Shown here piece by piece: positions 9,819 through 20,347 of a stretch of DNA of 57,410 nucleotides. Each line of letters opens with the position of its first letter. Within the stretch, counting starts at the first letter, position 1. This stretch comes from Desulfobulbus sp. Tol-SR (GTDB lineage Bacteria; Desulfobacterota; Desulfobulbia; Desulfobulbales; Desulfocapsaceae). Below the pieces are notes generated by a model. That model searched no databases. It saw nothing but the letters and a program-made list of their open reading frames with translations, and was not told the DNA's origin. A program made the translations under genes and the position numbers. Location of the stretch: positions 1-57,410 of the forward strand of contig JROS01000033.1 of assembly GCA_000769715.1 (NCBI GenBank), in the 5' to 3' direction.

Positions 9819-12800
9819 ATGCCGATTTTCCTGACTTTCCTTGCCTTGGTCCTTTTCCTGCCGACCAACCTCTCCCATGCCCCGGCCCTGATGGCGACAA
9901 CGACCGATCCACCGGGTGAATACAACCTGGCCGTCTCTTTCTCGCCGAATTCCCACACCCTGACCGCCACGGCCAGGATCACCCTGCCGGCGGGCACCGG
10001 GCTGCGGCTGGAGATGGGCGATCTGGCGATCAGCGGCATGCTGCTCCGCCGAGCCGACGGCAGCGAGGCCGTTCCGGCCGCAGGGCAAGGGGGCACACTG
10101 CAGCTGACGGCGGAGAACGGACCGCGCGAGCTCTACATCTCCTACAGCCGCCAGGTGGAGGGCGGTGGCGACGACCTGCTCGATCAATCCGGCATCGTCC
10201 TGCTCGGGCTGTGGCATCCGCTGCCGGACCGGCCGATGCGGTTCTCGCTCCGGGCCAAACTGCCGCCGGGCTTCACCGCCATTGCCGAATCCGACCGTTT
10301 TCCATTGACCCGGGAAGGTGACGCGTCCATCGCCCGTTTTTCCCAGCCGCTCCACGCCCTCCACTTCGTCGCCGCCCCATATTCGCACAGCAGTCGCGAG
10401 GTCCGGCCGGGATTGCAGGTCCACACCCTGTTCTTCCCCGAGGAGCAGGAACTGGCCGATTCCTATCTCGAATCGGCCGTCGCTTACCTGCGGCGCTACG
10501 AGCAGCAGATCGGCCCCTTCCCCTACAACCACTACGTCATCGCCGCCAACCGGCTGCCGACCGGGCTCGGCCTGCCGACCTTCACCCTGATGGGGCGGCA
10601 GGTCCTGCGGCTGCCCTTCATCCGCGAGACCTCGCTCGGCCACGAGATCCTCCACTCCTGGTTCGGCAACAGCGTCGAGGTCGCGGTCGCCGGGGGCAAC
10701 TGGGTCGAGGGGCTGACCACCTACCTCGCCGATCACGCCTTCCGCGCCGACCGGGGCGAGGCGGCGGCCGACCGCCGGGAGCGGATCGTCAACTATCTCG
10801 GTTACGTCAACGACCACAACGCCGTCCCCTTGGCGGCCTTTTCCTCGGCCGACCATCGCCAGCCCCAGGCCGAGGCGGTGCGGGCCATCGGCTATAACCG
10901 GGCGGCCCTGCTGTTCGCCGAACTGGAGGCCAGACTCGGTCCGGAGGTCTTCACCCGGGCGATCCGCCGCTTCTACAACCGCCATCAGGGCACGACCGCC
11001 GGCTGGAGCGACCTGCAGCAGGGCTTCAGCGAGGAGTCCGGACAGGATCTCGCCGCCTTCTTCACCGAGCGACTGGAGCGGGCGGACATCCCGGAACTAG
11101 CGGTCGAGGAAATCGACGTCCGCCAGACCGAGACCGGCCCGCGTCTCTCCTTTCATCTCCGGCAGAAAACGGACCCGCCGTTTGCCCTCCAGGTGCCGGT
11201 CCTGGTCACCACCGCCGGCGGCACCAGCCGTTTCACCGTCGATTCCACCAGGGGCGACACACCGGTATCCCTTACCACAGATGGATGGCCGCTTCAATTC
11301 AGCATCGACCCGGAATACACCTTTCTCCGCCGGCTCGACCCGGCCGAGCGGCCGCCGGTCTGGTCGCAGTTCCTGGGGGCGGCGAAAAAATTGGCGATTG
11401 TCGAATCAGCGGCGATGCAACCGCTCTACCAGCCCCTCCTGGACACCCTGGCCGACGACAGCTGGACAGTGAAGCGGGCGGACGAGGTCAAGACCGGCGA
11501 CCTGGGAGACAGCGCCGTGCTCTTCCTCGGCCTGGCTCACCCGTTGAGCCGTTCGCTCTTTGCCCGGCCGGATCTCCCGGAGCATGGCTTTTCCCTCGAT
11601 GTCCGCCGCAACCCCCTCAATCCCGGACAACCGGCGGTCCTGGTCTCCGGTGCCGATCGGGAGGAAACGGCCGCAGTCGCCCATAAACTTCGGCATTACG
11701 GCAAATATTCCCGGCTGCACTTCACCGGCGGCCGCAACGACCGGCAACAGATTGCCGACGCCGACACCGGGATACAGTTCATCCTCGATCAACTGCCGGC
11801 CGGGGTCGCCACCTCCGCCCTCCAGCCATTCGCCGGTATCGTCACCCGACTGGCCGACAACCGGGTGGTGTTCGTCGGCGAAACCCACACCAGCATGGCC
11901 GACCACCAGCTGCAGCTGCGGATCATCGAGGCCCTGTACCGGCTGCAGCCGGACCTGGCCATCGGCCTGGAGATGTTCCCGGCCTCGAGCCAGCAGGCCC
12001 TGGATGCCTACAGCGGCGGCGACAAGGTCTTCGACGAACGAAAATTCCTGAAATCTTCCAAATACTTCCAGGTTTGGAGCCACGACTATCGTTACTACCG
12101 CGAGATCATCACCTTCGCCCGCAGCAAGGGAATACCGCTCGTCGGCCTCAATATCGACAAGGAGGTGACGAGCACCGTGTTCAAGACCGGGTCGACCGAA
12201 ACCCTGCCGGAATCGACGAGAAAGAGCCTGCCGGTCGATCGGGACCTCAGCCTGCCCGGCTATGCCGACCGGCTGGAGATCATCCACGGCCTCCACCAGA
12301 CGGCCGGCCACGGCAACGGCTCCCTCGGCGGCTTCATCCAGGCCCAGGCCCTGTGGGACGAGGCGATGGCCGAACATATCGCTCAGTACCTCACCCGTCA
12401 CCCCGGCCGGCGGATGGTCGTCCTCGCCGGCACCCAGCACACCCGCAAGGACACCGGCATCCCGCCCCGCCTGGCCCGGCGGCTGGAGTTGCGGCAAGCG
12501 ACCGTCGCCGCCCTCCCGGCCGATGACGCCTCTGCCGACCTGGCCGCAACGGCCGATTTCATTTTTGTCACTGCACCGATCTCCCTGCCCGGCCAGGCGA
12601 TGATCGGCGTCGTCCTCGAATCGCAATCGCCGGACGGGCGGCCGGCACTGAAGGTCGGGGACTTCACCGCGGCCAGCAAGGCCGATGAGGCCGGATTGCG
12701 GAAGAACGACATCCTCCGTGCCATCGACGGCCATCCGGTCGAGGCGATGGAAGATGTCCGCATCGCCCTGCTCGACGCCAGGGCCGGCGATCGGATCAGA

Positions 12801-12890
12801 GTCGATGTCGATCGCCCGGGGTCGGAGGGAGCGATGCAGCGGATGCAGCTGACCATCGAGCTTGTCACGCCGTCCGGCCACCCGCGGTAA
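9819..12890 (+). CDS. Exported M1-like metallopeptidase / ChaN-like / PDZ fusion protein
   Basis: A 1023-residue protein with an unusual domain order. An N-terminal signal segment (FLTFLALVLFLPTNLSHA, residues 4-21) directs export. The M1-type gluzincin domain has zinc motif HEILH at residues 275-279 and, 17 residues on, GGNWVEGLTTYL with the third ligand E297. Residues about 675-925 form a ChaN-like domain beginning VVFVGETHTSMADHQLQ and containing GLEMFPASSQ and VVLAGTQHT; ChaN is a haem-binding lipoprotein family. A PDZ domain closes the protein (ADEAGLRKNDILRAIDG). ATG at 9819 is preceded by GAAAGGAG; longer frames to 9663 lack such a site. Proteolysis plus haem or iron handling is an inference from domains. 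Confidence 0.88.
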   Translation: MPIFLTFLALVLFLPTNLSHAPALMATTTDPPGEYNLAVSFSPNSHTLTATARITLPAGTGLRLEMGDLAISGMLLRRADGSEAVPAAGQGGTLQLTAENGPRELYISYSRQVEGGGDDLLDQSGIVLLGLWHPLPDRPMRFSLRAKLPPGFTAIAESDRFPLTREGDASIARFSQPLHALHFVAAPYSHSSREVRPGLQVHTLFFPEEQELADSYLESAVAYLRRYEQQIGPFPYNHYVIAANRLPTGLGLPTFTLMGRQVLRLPFIRETSLGHEILHSWFGNSVEVAVAGGNWVEGLTTYLADHAFRADRGEAAADRRERIVNYLGYVNDHNAVPLAAFSSADHRQPQAEAVRAIGYNRAALLFAELEARLGPEVFTRAIRRFYNRHQGTTAGWSDLQQGFSEESGQDLAAFFTERLERADIPELAVEEIDVRQTETGPRLSFHLRQKTDPPFALQVPVLVTTAGGTSRFTVDSTRGDTPVSLTTDGWPLQFSIDPEYTFLRRLDPAERPPVWSQFLGAAKKLAIVESAAMQPLYQPLLDTLADDSWTVKRADEVKTGDLGDSAVLFLGLAHPLSRSLFARPDLPEHGFSLDVRRNPLNPGQPAVLVSGADREETAAVAHKLRHYGKYSRLHFTGGRNDRQQIADADTGIQFILDQLPAGVATSALQPFAGIVTRLADNRVVFVGETHTSMADHQLQLRIIEALYRLQPDLAIGLEMFPASSQQALDAYSGGDKVFDERKFLKSSKYFQVWSHDYRYYREIITFARSKGIPLVGLNIDKEVTSTVFKTGSTETLPESTRKSLPVDRDLSLPGYADRLEIIHGLHQTAGHGNGSLGGFIQAQALWDEAMAEHIAQYLTRHPGRRMVVLAGTQHTRKDTGIPPRLARRLELRQATVAALPADDASADLAATADFIFVTAPISLPGQAMIGVVLESQSPDGRPALKVGDFTAASKADEAGLRKNDILRAIDGHPVEAMEDVRIALLDARAGDRIRVDVDRPGSEGAMQRMQLTIELVTPSGHPR

Positions 12891-13113
12891 CGGATTCGAC
12901 CGACGCTGGCGGTCATACCGGACGCCCCGATGCCAATGTCAGGAAAGAAGCGGTCCCGGCATTGAAAACATGATGCCGGTCGTGCTATCCTTATCCATAT
13001 CATCACCCTGCGTTTCTGTCGTGCATTTCGCATGCACATCATCTTTCTCCATCTGTTCGGCCGGGGAGCGGAATATCCGGTACCCGAAAAACAGCGATCG
13101 ATAGAGGTGAACC

Positions 13114-14226
13114 ATGTTGGCCAGAAAATTCAACGAGATGCTGGAACCCGCCGGGATTACGATCAACGGCGGCAACCCGTGGGATATCCAGGTCCATGAC
13201 CGGAAGTGGTTCGGCCGGATCCTGCGGGAAAAGAACCTCGGACTGGGGGAATCCTACATGGACGGCTGGTGGGACTGCGGCCGGCTCGACGAGATGTTCC
13301 ATCGACTGCTGCGCAGCGGCCTGGAAGAACGGATCAAAGGCGGGCTGCTGTATCTCAGCCGCCTGCTGCCCGGTTCCCTGGTCAATCTCCAATCGCGGCG
13401 AAGGAGCCGCATGGTCGCCGAGCAACACTACGATCTCGGCAATGACCTGTTCTTCTCCTTCCTCGACTCGCACCAGCAGTACAGCTGCGGTTTTTTCCAG
13501 GATACCGACGACCTCGACCGGGCCCAGGAGCGGAAACTGCAGCTCATCGCCGACAAGCTCGATCTCTCGGCCGAGGATCACCTGCTCGACATCGGCTGCG
13601 GCTGGGGCGGCCTCGCCCGCTATGCGGCGCAGCACTATGGTTGCACGGTGACGGCGGTCAACATCTCGCAGGAACAGCTGCAGCACGCCCGTCAGCGCTG
13701 CAAGGGGCTGCCCGTCCAGTTCCAGGACTGCGACTACCGCTCGCTCTCGGGCCGATTCGACAAGGTGGTGTCGGTCGGGATGTTCGAACATGTCGGCCAG
13801 AAGAACTACCGCACCTTCATGCAGGTCGTGAGCCGCTGCCTCAAGGATGACGGCATCTTCCTCCTCCATTCAATTGTCGGCAACACCTCGAAGACCTGCT
13901 GCGATCCCTGGATCAACAAGTACATCTTCCCCAACGGCGTGCTGCCCAGCATGCGGCAGATAGCCAGGGCCACAGACCAGCTGTTCGTCGTCGAGGACGT
14001 CCACAACCTCGGCCCGCATTACGACAAGACGCTGATGGCCTGGAACGACCGGTTCCAGCAGGCATGGCAGAATCTGAAGGAGAGCTACGACATCCGCTTC
14101 AAACGGATGTGGGAGTATTACCTGCTGAGCTGCGCCGGGGCCTTCCGGGCGAGAAACATCCAGCTGTGGCAGATCGTCATGACCAAATTCGGCATCGGCC
14201 GCCGCCAACCCGACCGCCGGCCCTGA
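13114..14226 (+). CDS. cfa: Cyclopropane-fatty-acyl-phospholipid synthase
   Basis: A 370-residue SAM-dependent enzyme that adds a methylene bridge to unsaturated acyl chains of membrane phospholipids. The N-terminal lipid-binding part contains NLGLGESYMDGWWD. The methyltransferase part begins with HYDLGNDLFFSFLDSHQQYSCG and the SAM motif LLDIGCGWGGLARYAA (about residue 155), then SVGMFEHVGQKNY and WEYYLLSCAGAFRARNIQLWQ at the end. All are hallmarks of Cfa. ATG at 13114 follows GAGGTG. Its stop (14224-14226) abuts the convergent waaA stop with no spacer, so the two transcripts must overlap. Confidence 0.95.
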   Translation: MLARKFNEMLEPAGITINGGNPWDIQVHDRKWFGRILREKNLGLGESYMDGWWDCGRLDEMFHRLLRSGLEERIKGGLLYLSRLLPGSLVNLQSRRRSRMVAEQHYDLGNDLFFSFLDSHQQYSCGFFQDTDDLDRAQERKLQLIADKLDLSAEDHLLDIGCGWGGLARYAAQHYGCTVTAVNISQEQLQHARQRCKGLPVQFQDCDYRSLSGRFDKVVSVGMFEHVGQKNYRTFMQVVSRCLKDDGIFLLHSIVGNTSKTCCDPWINKYIFPNGVLPSMRQIARATDQLFVVEDVHNLGPHYDKTLMAWNDRFQQAWQNLKESYDIRFKRMWEYYLLSCAGAFRARNIQLWQIVMTKFGIGRRQPDRRP

Positions 14227-15399
14227 TCAACCGCCCAGGCAGTCGACGACCAGCCGGGCCTGCCGCCTCGCCGCCCCCAGCTGGGCCCTGGCCGCCACAC
14301 CGGCATTGCGGCAGGCGATCCGGTACGCTTCGGGGTCCTGCTCGAAATCCAGGATCCGGTCGGTCAGTTCGGCCGCGCTGCCGACCCTGAAACCGCCGCC
14401 GGCCGCCTCGAGCAGCCGGACCGCATCCCGGAAGTCATCCATGCTCGGCCCATAGAACACCGCCTTGTCCCAGATCGCCGCCTCCATCAGGTTGTGGCCG
14501 TGGCGCGGGACCAGGCTGCCGCCGCAGAAGACGTAGGTGGCGACTGCATACATCGCGAACAGCTCCCCCAGCGAGTCGAGGATCACCACCGGATGACGGC
14601 GTTTGCTGCCGCCGCGGAGTACGGTAAAGCGGTCGAATTCGATTCCACGCCGATCGAAGAGCGCCTCCAGGGCGGCAAGGCGTTCAAGATGGCGGGGGGC
14701 GACGACCACGAGCCATCCCCCGTCATCCGCAAGGTGCTGCAACAGCGGCAGCAGCAGTTCCACCTCGCCGCCATGGGTCGACCCGGCCACCAGCACCCTG
14801 GTCCCCGCCTCGATGCCCAGCACCCGGCGAAGCTCCTGCCGCACCCGATCCGGCTGCTCCGGCAGCTGCAGGTCGTACTTGACGTTTCCCAGCACCTGCA
14901 GCCGCGAGGCGATCGCCCCGAGGGCAAGGTAGCGGTCGCGGTCCACCTCGCTGATCACCGCCATGGCGGCAAAATTGGCGAGGACCCGACGGAACAGCCA
15001 GCGCCAGCGCCGATAGCCGGCGGCCGCCCCGGCCGACAGCCGGCCGTTGAGATGGACAGTCGGAATCCCGCGGGCGGCGGTCGTCCGCAGCAGCAGCGGC
15101 CAGAGTTCGGTCTCGAGACAGACATAGGCATCCGGGCCGATCCTGGTCACCGCCCGCTCGACGATGCCGGGGACGTCGAGCGGCGCCAGGAGGCAGGGGA
15201 TATCCGGTCCGAGCTGCCGGGCGGCGACGTTGCGGCCGTGGAGGGTCATGGTCGTGACCACGAACCCGGTGTCGGGCCGGAGGGCGCGCAGTTCGGCGAT
15301 CAGGACCCGCGCCGCCTGCACCTCCCCGACCGAGGCGGCGTGCAGCCAGATCCTCTTTCCCCTCTTCTCCGCGGGAGTATGGGGGGTATCTGCCGGTGA
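14227..15399 (-). pseudogene. waaA: Kdo transferase WaaA (KdtA), 5'-truncated
   Basis: WaaA transfers Kdo to lipid A at the inner membrane. The readable frame covers the acceptor-side domain from [12 protein letters not shown], then LVAGSTHGGEVE and the CMP-Kdo side with FCGGSLVPRHGHNLMEAA. The first ~50 residues of a normal WaaA, including the membrane-anchoring N-terminus, are absent: in frame the sequence runs back to TGA at 15400-15402 with no start codon before the SVGE motif. The first possible start, GTG at 15321, lies after the Glu of SVGE, the general base in characterised WaaA. As written the gene should be inactive. Since Kdo transfer is normally essential in LPS makers, a second copy or an assembly join near 15390 should be considered. 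Confidence 0.82.
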
Positions 15400-15499
15400 T
15401 CAGGGTGCCTGTACTCCAGGGAACCAGACGAATGGCAATAGACCCAGAAAAGGCTTGACCGTCAAGAACCGTCTTTTTCCCTTTGCAATTGGAGAAAGT

Positions 15500-16531
15500 A
15501 TGCATACTTTGTCACTTCTGTCCATACTCATCATCTCACTTACAATTCTAGCCGGAGAACCAGCAATGGCAACGACACAACTCAAGGACGGCCTGTACGC
15601 CAATTTCCGAACGACCAAAGGGGACATCCTCTGCAGACTCGAGTTCAAGAAGACCCCACTGACTGTCGCCAACTTCGTCGGCCTCGCCGAAGGGACCAAG
15701 GATCTGGGCGGCGGCGCCAAGGCCAAAGGGGACCGATTCTATGACGGCCTCACCTTCCACCGGGTGATCGCCGATTTCATGATCCAGGGCGGCTGCCCCC
15801 TCGGCTCCGGCACCGGCGGGCCCGGCTATACCTTCCCGGACGAGATCGATCAGAGTCTCAAGCACACCGGCCCCGGCATCCTGTCGATGGCCAACGCCGG
15901 ACCGAATACCAACGGCAGCCAGTTCTTCATCACCCATGTCGCCACCCCCTGGCTGGATGGCAAGCACACGGTCTTCGGCCACGTCGTCTCCGGCCAGGAC
16001 GTTGTCGACAAGATCGCCGGCGGAGACGTCATCAACGCCATCGAGATCATCAGGGTAGGAAGTGAGGCCGAGGCCTTCAAGAGCGACCAGCAGGCCTTCG
16101 ACGCTCTGCTGGCAGGCATGGAGGGGCGGGCGAAGGAAAAGGAGCGGGCTGCCGTCGAGGAAACGGCCAAGATGATCAGGCAACGATGGCCGGAGGCGGT
16201 CACCACCCCCACCGGTCTCAAGTATGTCGTCACCGCCAAGGGAACCGGCGAGGAAACCCCGAAGGCCGGGACGATGGTCAAGGCCCATTACACCGGCAAA
16301 CTGCTTGATGGCCAGAAATTTGACAGTTCCTACGACCGCGGCGAGCCGATCAGTTTCCCGATCGGCCAGGGCCGGGTCATCAAGGGTTGGGACGAGGCCT
16401 TTCTCGGCATGAAGAAGGGCGAGAAGCGGACGCTGATCATCCCCTCCGACCTCGGCTACGGTGTCCACGGCCGCGGCCCGATCCCCCCCAACGCAACAAT
16501 GGTCTTCGACGTCGAACTCGTCGACTTCTGA
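15500..16531 (+). CDS. Exported peptidyl-prolyl isomerase: cyclophilin-FKBP fusion
   Basis: A 343-residue protein with an N-terminal signal peptide ([20 protein letters not shown]), so it probably acts in the periplasm. Residues about 35-190 are a cyclophilin domain ([42 protein letters not shown]). A charged helical linker follows (about 195-235), then an FKBP domain ([41 protein letters not shown], ending FDVELVDF). Both are prolyl isomerase folds. ATG at 15500 follows GGAGAAAG with good spacing. The upstream region overlaps the missing 5' end of waaA. Confidence 0.92.
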   Translation: MHTLSLLSILIISLTILAGEPAMATTQLKDGLYANFRTTKGDILCRLEFKKTPLTVANFVGLAEGTKDLGGGAKAKGDRFYDGLTFHRVIADFMIQGGCPLGSGTGGPGYTFPDEIDQSLKHTGPGILSMANAGPNTNGSQFFITHVATPWLDGKHTVFGHVVSGQDVVDKIAGGDVINAIEIIRVGSEAEAFKSDQQAFDALLAGMEGRAKEKERAAVEETAKMIRQRWPEAVTTPTGLKYVVTAKGTGEETPKAGTMVKAHYTGKLLDGQKFDSSYDRGEPISFPIGQGRVIKGWDEAFLGMKKGEKRTLIIPSDLGYGVHGRGPIPPNATMVFDVELVDF

Positions 16532-16544
16532 TCTGCTCCAAACA

Positions 16545-16578
16545 CCAAGGGGCCCCTGGTCAACCAGGGGCCCCTTGG
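16545..16578. terminator. Strong hairpin between convergent genes
   Basis: A perfect 15-base-pair stem (16545-16559 with 16564-16578) closed by a TCAA tetraloop lies between the isomerase gene and the HD-domain gene, which converge. There is only a short T run, but stem strength and position make a bidirectional terminator likely. Confidence 0.75.
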
Positions 16579-16603
16579 TTCATTCCGCTATTTCTCCACT
16601 CGC

Positions 16604-17170
16604 CTACAGACCGATTTCGGCGGCGATCTCCTGCATCGCCGCAAGACTGACGGCACAGAACTCGGCCAGCGGCAGGCCGATCAACTCGCATTCGGCGATG
16701 ACCTCGCGACTCGCGCCGCGGGCGAAGGCCTTTTCCTTGAAGCGTTTGGTCACCGACTTGAGCTTGACCGACGCCAACTTCCTGTCGGGATAGACCAGGG
16801 CGGTGGCGGCGATCAGGCCGGTCACGGTCTCGCTGGCCGCCAGGGCATGATGAAAGCGGGTCGACCGCTCGCTGCCGGGATGGGCAGTCGGGTTATGGAG
16901 CCGGATGGCCTCAACGATCTCGCCATCGACACCCAACTCAGTCAATATCCGTATAGTTTCAATGGTATGGGTGACGAGGTCGGGATTGCTTTCAGAGTCG
17001 AGATCATGGAGCAGACCGGCCAGACTCCATTGTTCCTGATCCTCTCCCAAACGAGCGGCAACCGCCCGCATCACCGCCTCCGAGGCCAGCGAATGATTGA
17101 TGAGGTTCTGATTGTCGAGATGACGGTGGACAAGTTCGAGGGCCGCCTCCCTGGTGATGCCATAGCCCAT
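16604..17170 (-). CDS. HD-domain hydrolase
   Basis: A 188-residue cytoplasmic protein of the HDIG-type metal phosphohydrolase group. The motif GLLHDLD (about residues 52-58) gives the HD dyad. The upstream H in LINHSLASEAVM and the downstream EAIRLHNP complete a plausible metal site. Substrate unknown; relatives act on nucleotides or cyclic nucleotides. ATG at 17168-17170 follows GGGAGGGG. It is 12 bases downstream of trpS and probably co-transcribed with it. Confidence 0.82.
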   Translation of the reverse strand: MGYGITREAALELVHRHLDNQNLINHSLASEAVMRAVAARLGEDQEQWSLAGLLHDLDSESNPDLVTHTIETIRILTELGVDGEIVEAIRLHNPTAHPGSERSTRFHHALAASETVTGLIAATALVYPDRKLASVKLKSVTKRFKEKAFARGASREVIAECELIGLPLAEFCAVSLAAMQEIAAEIGL

Positions 17171-17182
17171 ATCCCCTCCCGC

Positions 17183-18148
17183 TCAGTACTTGAGGCCGAC
17201 CCGGTCCCGGACCAGGTCGAGGGTGACAGTCGCCTTGGCCCTGGCCTTCTCCGCCCCCTTCTTCAGGATGGCTCGCAATCCATCGGGGTTGGCAAGAAAT
17301 TCCGCTTTCTTCCGCCGCGCCTCGGCAAAGTAGTTTTCAATCAGATCGACCAGTTCCAACTTGATGTAGCCGTAGGCCGCCCCGCCATTGAGGTAGAGGC
17401 TGCGTACCTCCTGAAGGCGGTCCGGCGGCGCGAAGAGTTTGAAGATATTGAACAGGGTGCAGGTATCGGGATTCTTCGGCGCCTCGACCGGCGTGGCGTC
17501 GGTGGCGATGGCCATTACCCGTTTCTTCAGTTCCTTGCCGGAGATGAAGATCGGGATGGTGTTGCCATACGACTTCGACATTTTCTGACCGTCGAGGCCG
17601 GGGACGATGGCGGTCGACTCGCTGATCGCCGGTTCGGGAACGACGAAGGTCTCGCCGTACTCGTTGTTGAATTTCTGAGCCAGGTCACGCGCCACCTCGA
17701 GATGCTGTTTCTGGTCCTTGCCGACCGGCACCCGGTCCGCCTGGTACAGGAGGATGTCGGCCGCCATCAGCACCGGATAGGAGAAGAGCCCGTGGCTGGC
17801 CTCGATCCCCTTGGCGACCTTGTCCTTGTAGGCGTGACAGCGCTCGATCAGGCCCATCGGCGCCACGGTCGAGAGGATCCAGGTCAACTCGCAGACCTCC
17901 GGGACATCGGACTGGACCCAGAACTGGCACCTGTCCGGATCGAGTCCCAGGGCCAGGAAATCGGCCGCCGCCTCGAGGGTGCCGGAGGCCAGACGTTCGC
18001 GCTGCCGGACCGAGGTCAGGGCATGGAGATCGACGATGAAGACGTAGAGCTCGGAAGTCTCCATCTGGGCGATCATCGTCTGCATCATTCCGAAATAATT
18101 ACCGATATGCAGCTGACCGGAGGGCTGTATTCCAGAGAGTATTTTCAT
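17183..18148 (-). CDS. trpS: Tryptophanyl-tRNA synthetase
   Basis: A 321-residue class I synthetase charging tRNA-Trp. The HIGH-type motif HIGN follows SGIQPSGQL near the N-terminus, and the KMSKS motif appears in [12 protein letters not shown] (about residue 190). Conserved segments include [24 protein letters not shown]. Length is normal for bacterial TrpS. The ATG at 18146-18148 has a weak ribosome site. Confidence 0.97.
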   Translation of the reverse strand: MKILSGIQPSGQLHIGNYFGMMQTMIAQMETSELYVFIVDLHALTSVRQRERLASGTLEAAADFLALGLDPDRCQFWVQSDVPEVCELTWILSTVAPMGLIERCHAYKDKVAKGIEASHGLFSYPVLMAADILLYQADRVPVGKDQKQHLEVARDLAQKFNNEYGETFVVPEPAISESTAIVPGLDGQKMSKSYGNTIPIFISGKELKKRVMAIATDATPVEAPKNPDTCTLFNIFKLFAPPDRLQEVRSLYLNGGAAYGYIKLELVDLIENYFAEARRKKAEFLANPDGLRAILKKGAEKARAKATVTLDLVRDRVGLKY

Positions 18149-18223
18149 TGTGCGACTTCAGGTGTGGGTTGATAATCAACGGCGGTTGAGACAAAATATC
18201 CCGGCATCCTACTACAAAAGCAA

Positions 18224-18266
18224 AAAAAGGGGGAGCATGGAAAGAAATTTCCATGCTCCCCCTTTT
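18224..18266. terminator. Rho-independent terminator after dnaK
   Basis: A long stem (arms around 18227-18240 and 18251-18264, extendable through AAA/TTT at the loop) with AAAAAAA on the left and TTTT on the right. On the minus strand it ends with seven T and lies about 20 bases after the dnaK stop. Confidence 0.88.
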
Positions 18267-18286
18267 CGGTCGTTGAGAGGATTGCG

Positions 18287-20194
18287 CTACTTCACTTCCT
18301 CGAAATCGGCATCGACGACGTCGTCGTCCTTCTTGCCCTTGCCGCCGGCGGCGCCACCGCCGCCGGAGCCCTGGTCCGGATTGTCCTTGGAGGCCTGGGC
18401 ATACATCATTTCGGCGAGTTTGTGCGAGGCCGTAGTCAGCGCATCGATGGCCGCCTTGATGGCATCGATGTCATCGCCGGTCATCACCTTCCTGACGTTC
18501 TCGATCTCCTTCTCGACACTCGACCTGGTCGCCGCATCGACCTTGTCGCCGAGGTCCTTGAGGCTCTTCTCGCTGGCGTGGACGATCGCATCCGCCTGGT
18601 TACGGGTGTCGACCAGTTCCCGCCGCTTCCGGTCTTCTTCCTTGTGCATCTCGGCATCGCGGGTCATCCGCTCGATCTCGGCATCGGTCAGACCCGAGGA
18701 CGCGGTGATCTTGATCGACTGCTCCTTGCCGGTGCCCAGGTCCTTGGCCGAGACGTGGAGGATGCCGTTGGCGTCAAGGTCGAAGGTCACCTCGATCTGC
18801 GGCACGCCGCGCGGCGCCGGCGGGATCGACGACAGCTCGAACCGGCCGATGGTCTTGTTGTCGGCGGCCATCTCGCGCTCGCCCTGGAGGACATGGATGG
18901 ACACGGCCGGTTGATTGTCGGCGGCGGTCGAGAAGATCTGACTCTTCTTGGTCGGCACCGTGGTGTTCTTCTCGATCAGTTTGGTGGTCACGCCGCCGAG
19001 GGTCTCGATGCCGAGCGACAGCGGGGTGACGTCGAGCAGGAGGACATCCTTGACGTCGCCCTGGAGCACGCCGCCCTGGATGGCGGCGCCGATGGCGACC
19101 ACCTCGTCGGGGTTGACGCCCTTATGGGGATCCTTGCCGAAAATCTCCTTGACCTTCTCCTGCACCTTCGGCATCCGGGTCATGCCGCCGACCAGGATGA
19201 CCTCGTCGATATCCGAGGCGGAGAGACCGGCATCCTTGAGCGCAGTCCGGCAGGGACCGACGGTGCGCTCGACCAGATCGTCGACCAGGGCCTCGAATTT
19301 GGCCCGGCTCAACTTGACGTTCATATGCTTGGGGCCGGTCGCGTCGGCGGTGATGAACGGCAGGTTGATGTCGGTTTCCTTGGTGGTGGAAAGTTCCATC
19401 TTGGCCTTCTCGGCCTCTTCCTTCAAGCGCTGCAGCGCCATCTTGTCGGAGCGCAGATCGATCCCCTGCTCGCGTTTGAACTCGTCGGCCAGCCAGTTGA
19501 CGATGCGCATGTCGAAGTCCTCGCCGCCGAGGAAAGTGTCGCCGTTGGTCGACTTGACCTCGAAGACGCCGTCGCCGATCTCGAGGATCGAGATATCGAA
19601 GGTGCCGCCGCCGAGGTCGTAGACGGCGATCTTCTCCTCGCCCTTCTTGTCGAGCCCGTAGGCCAGCGAGGCGGCGGTCGGCTCGTTGATGATGCGCTGG
19701 ACATTCAACCCGGCGATCTTGCCGGCATCCTTGGTGGCCTGGCGCTGCGAATCGTTAAAGTAGGCTGGAACGGTGACGACGGCGTCGGTCACTTCCTCGC
19801 CGAGGTACTCTTCAGCGGTCTGTTTCATCTTGACCAGGATCATGGCCGAGATCTCGGCCGGGGTGTAGGTCTTGTCGCCGACGGCGACCGAGACGCTGCC
19901 GTGGGTCCCCTCGACGATCTTGAACGGGCTGACCCCGATCGATCGCTTGACCTCGTTGTCGGTGTACTTCCGCCCGATCAGCCGCTTGATGGCATACAGG
20001 GTGCGTTCAGGATTGGTCACCGCCTGGCGTTTCGCCACCTGGCCGACCAGCCGCTCGCCATTATCGGTAAACGCCACAACCGAAGGCGTTGTTCTGTTTC
20101 CCTCAAGATTGGTGATGACCTTCGGTTCACCGCCCTCCATTACCGCCACGCATGAATTGGTGGTTCCCAGATCAATGCCGATAATCTTCCCCAT
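18287..20194 (-). CDS. dnaK: Molecular chaperone DnaK (Hsp70)
   Basis: A 635-residue Hsp70 that folds proteins in an ATP cycle with GrpE and DnaJ. It opens with [20 protein letters not shown] and shows [34 protein letters not shown] and [13 protein letters not shown] of the ATPase domain. The substrate domain contains [14 protein letters not shown]. It ends in a Gly-rich stretch and the acidic tail [15 protein letters not shown] at 20192-20194 follows AAGGAGAG. It follows grpE by 153 bases on the same strand; no dnaJ or hrcA is in the window. Confidence 0.98.
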   Translation of the reverse strand: MGKIIGIDLGTTNSCVAVMEGGEPKVITNLEGNRTTPSVVAFTDNGERLVGQVAKRQAVTNPERTLYAIKRLIGRKYTDNEVKRSIGVSPFKIVEGTHGSVSVAVGDKTYTPAEISAMILVKMKQTAEEYLGEEVTDAVVTVPAYFNDSQRQATKDAGKIAGLNVQRIINEPTAASLAYGLDKKGEEKIAVYDLGGGTFDISILEIGDGVFEVKSTNGDTFLGGEDFDMRIVNWLADEFKREQGIDLRSDKMALQRLKEEAEKAKMELSTTKETDINLPFITADATGPKHMNVKLSRAKFEALVDDLVERTVGPCRTALKDAGLSASDIDEVILVGGMTRMPKVQEKVKEIFGKDPHKGVNPDEVVAIGAAIQGGVLQGDVKDVLLLDVTPLSLGIETLGGVTTKLIEKNTTVPTKKSQIFSTAADNQPAVSIHVLQGEREMAADNKTIGRFELSSIPPAPRGVPQIEVTFDLDANGILHVSAKDLGTGKEQSIKITASSGLTDAEIERMTRDAEMHKEEDRKRRELVDTRNQADAIVHASEKSLKDLGDKVDAATRSSVEKEIENVRKVMTGDDIDAIKAAIDALTTASHKLAEMMYAQASKDNPDQGSGGGGAAGGKGKKDDDVVDADFEEVK

Positions 20195-20347
20195 GTCTTC
20201 TCTCTCCTTATATCAATCTGACAGGATACTGTATCCTTTCTGAATTTCCATCATTTCCACTACGTAGATATCAAACTGCCGCAACCTCTTCTAAAGTGGT
20301 CATCTTCACTGATTTGTCAAGAGACAACTCCTTCTTTTTCCGCCCTC

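Noticed and set aside
18422..20155. A 577-codon open frame opposite dnaK
   Set aside because: dnaK homology is unambiguous; long open antisense frames are expected opposite codon-biased GC-rich genes.
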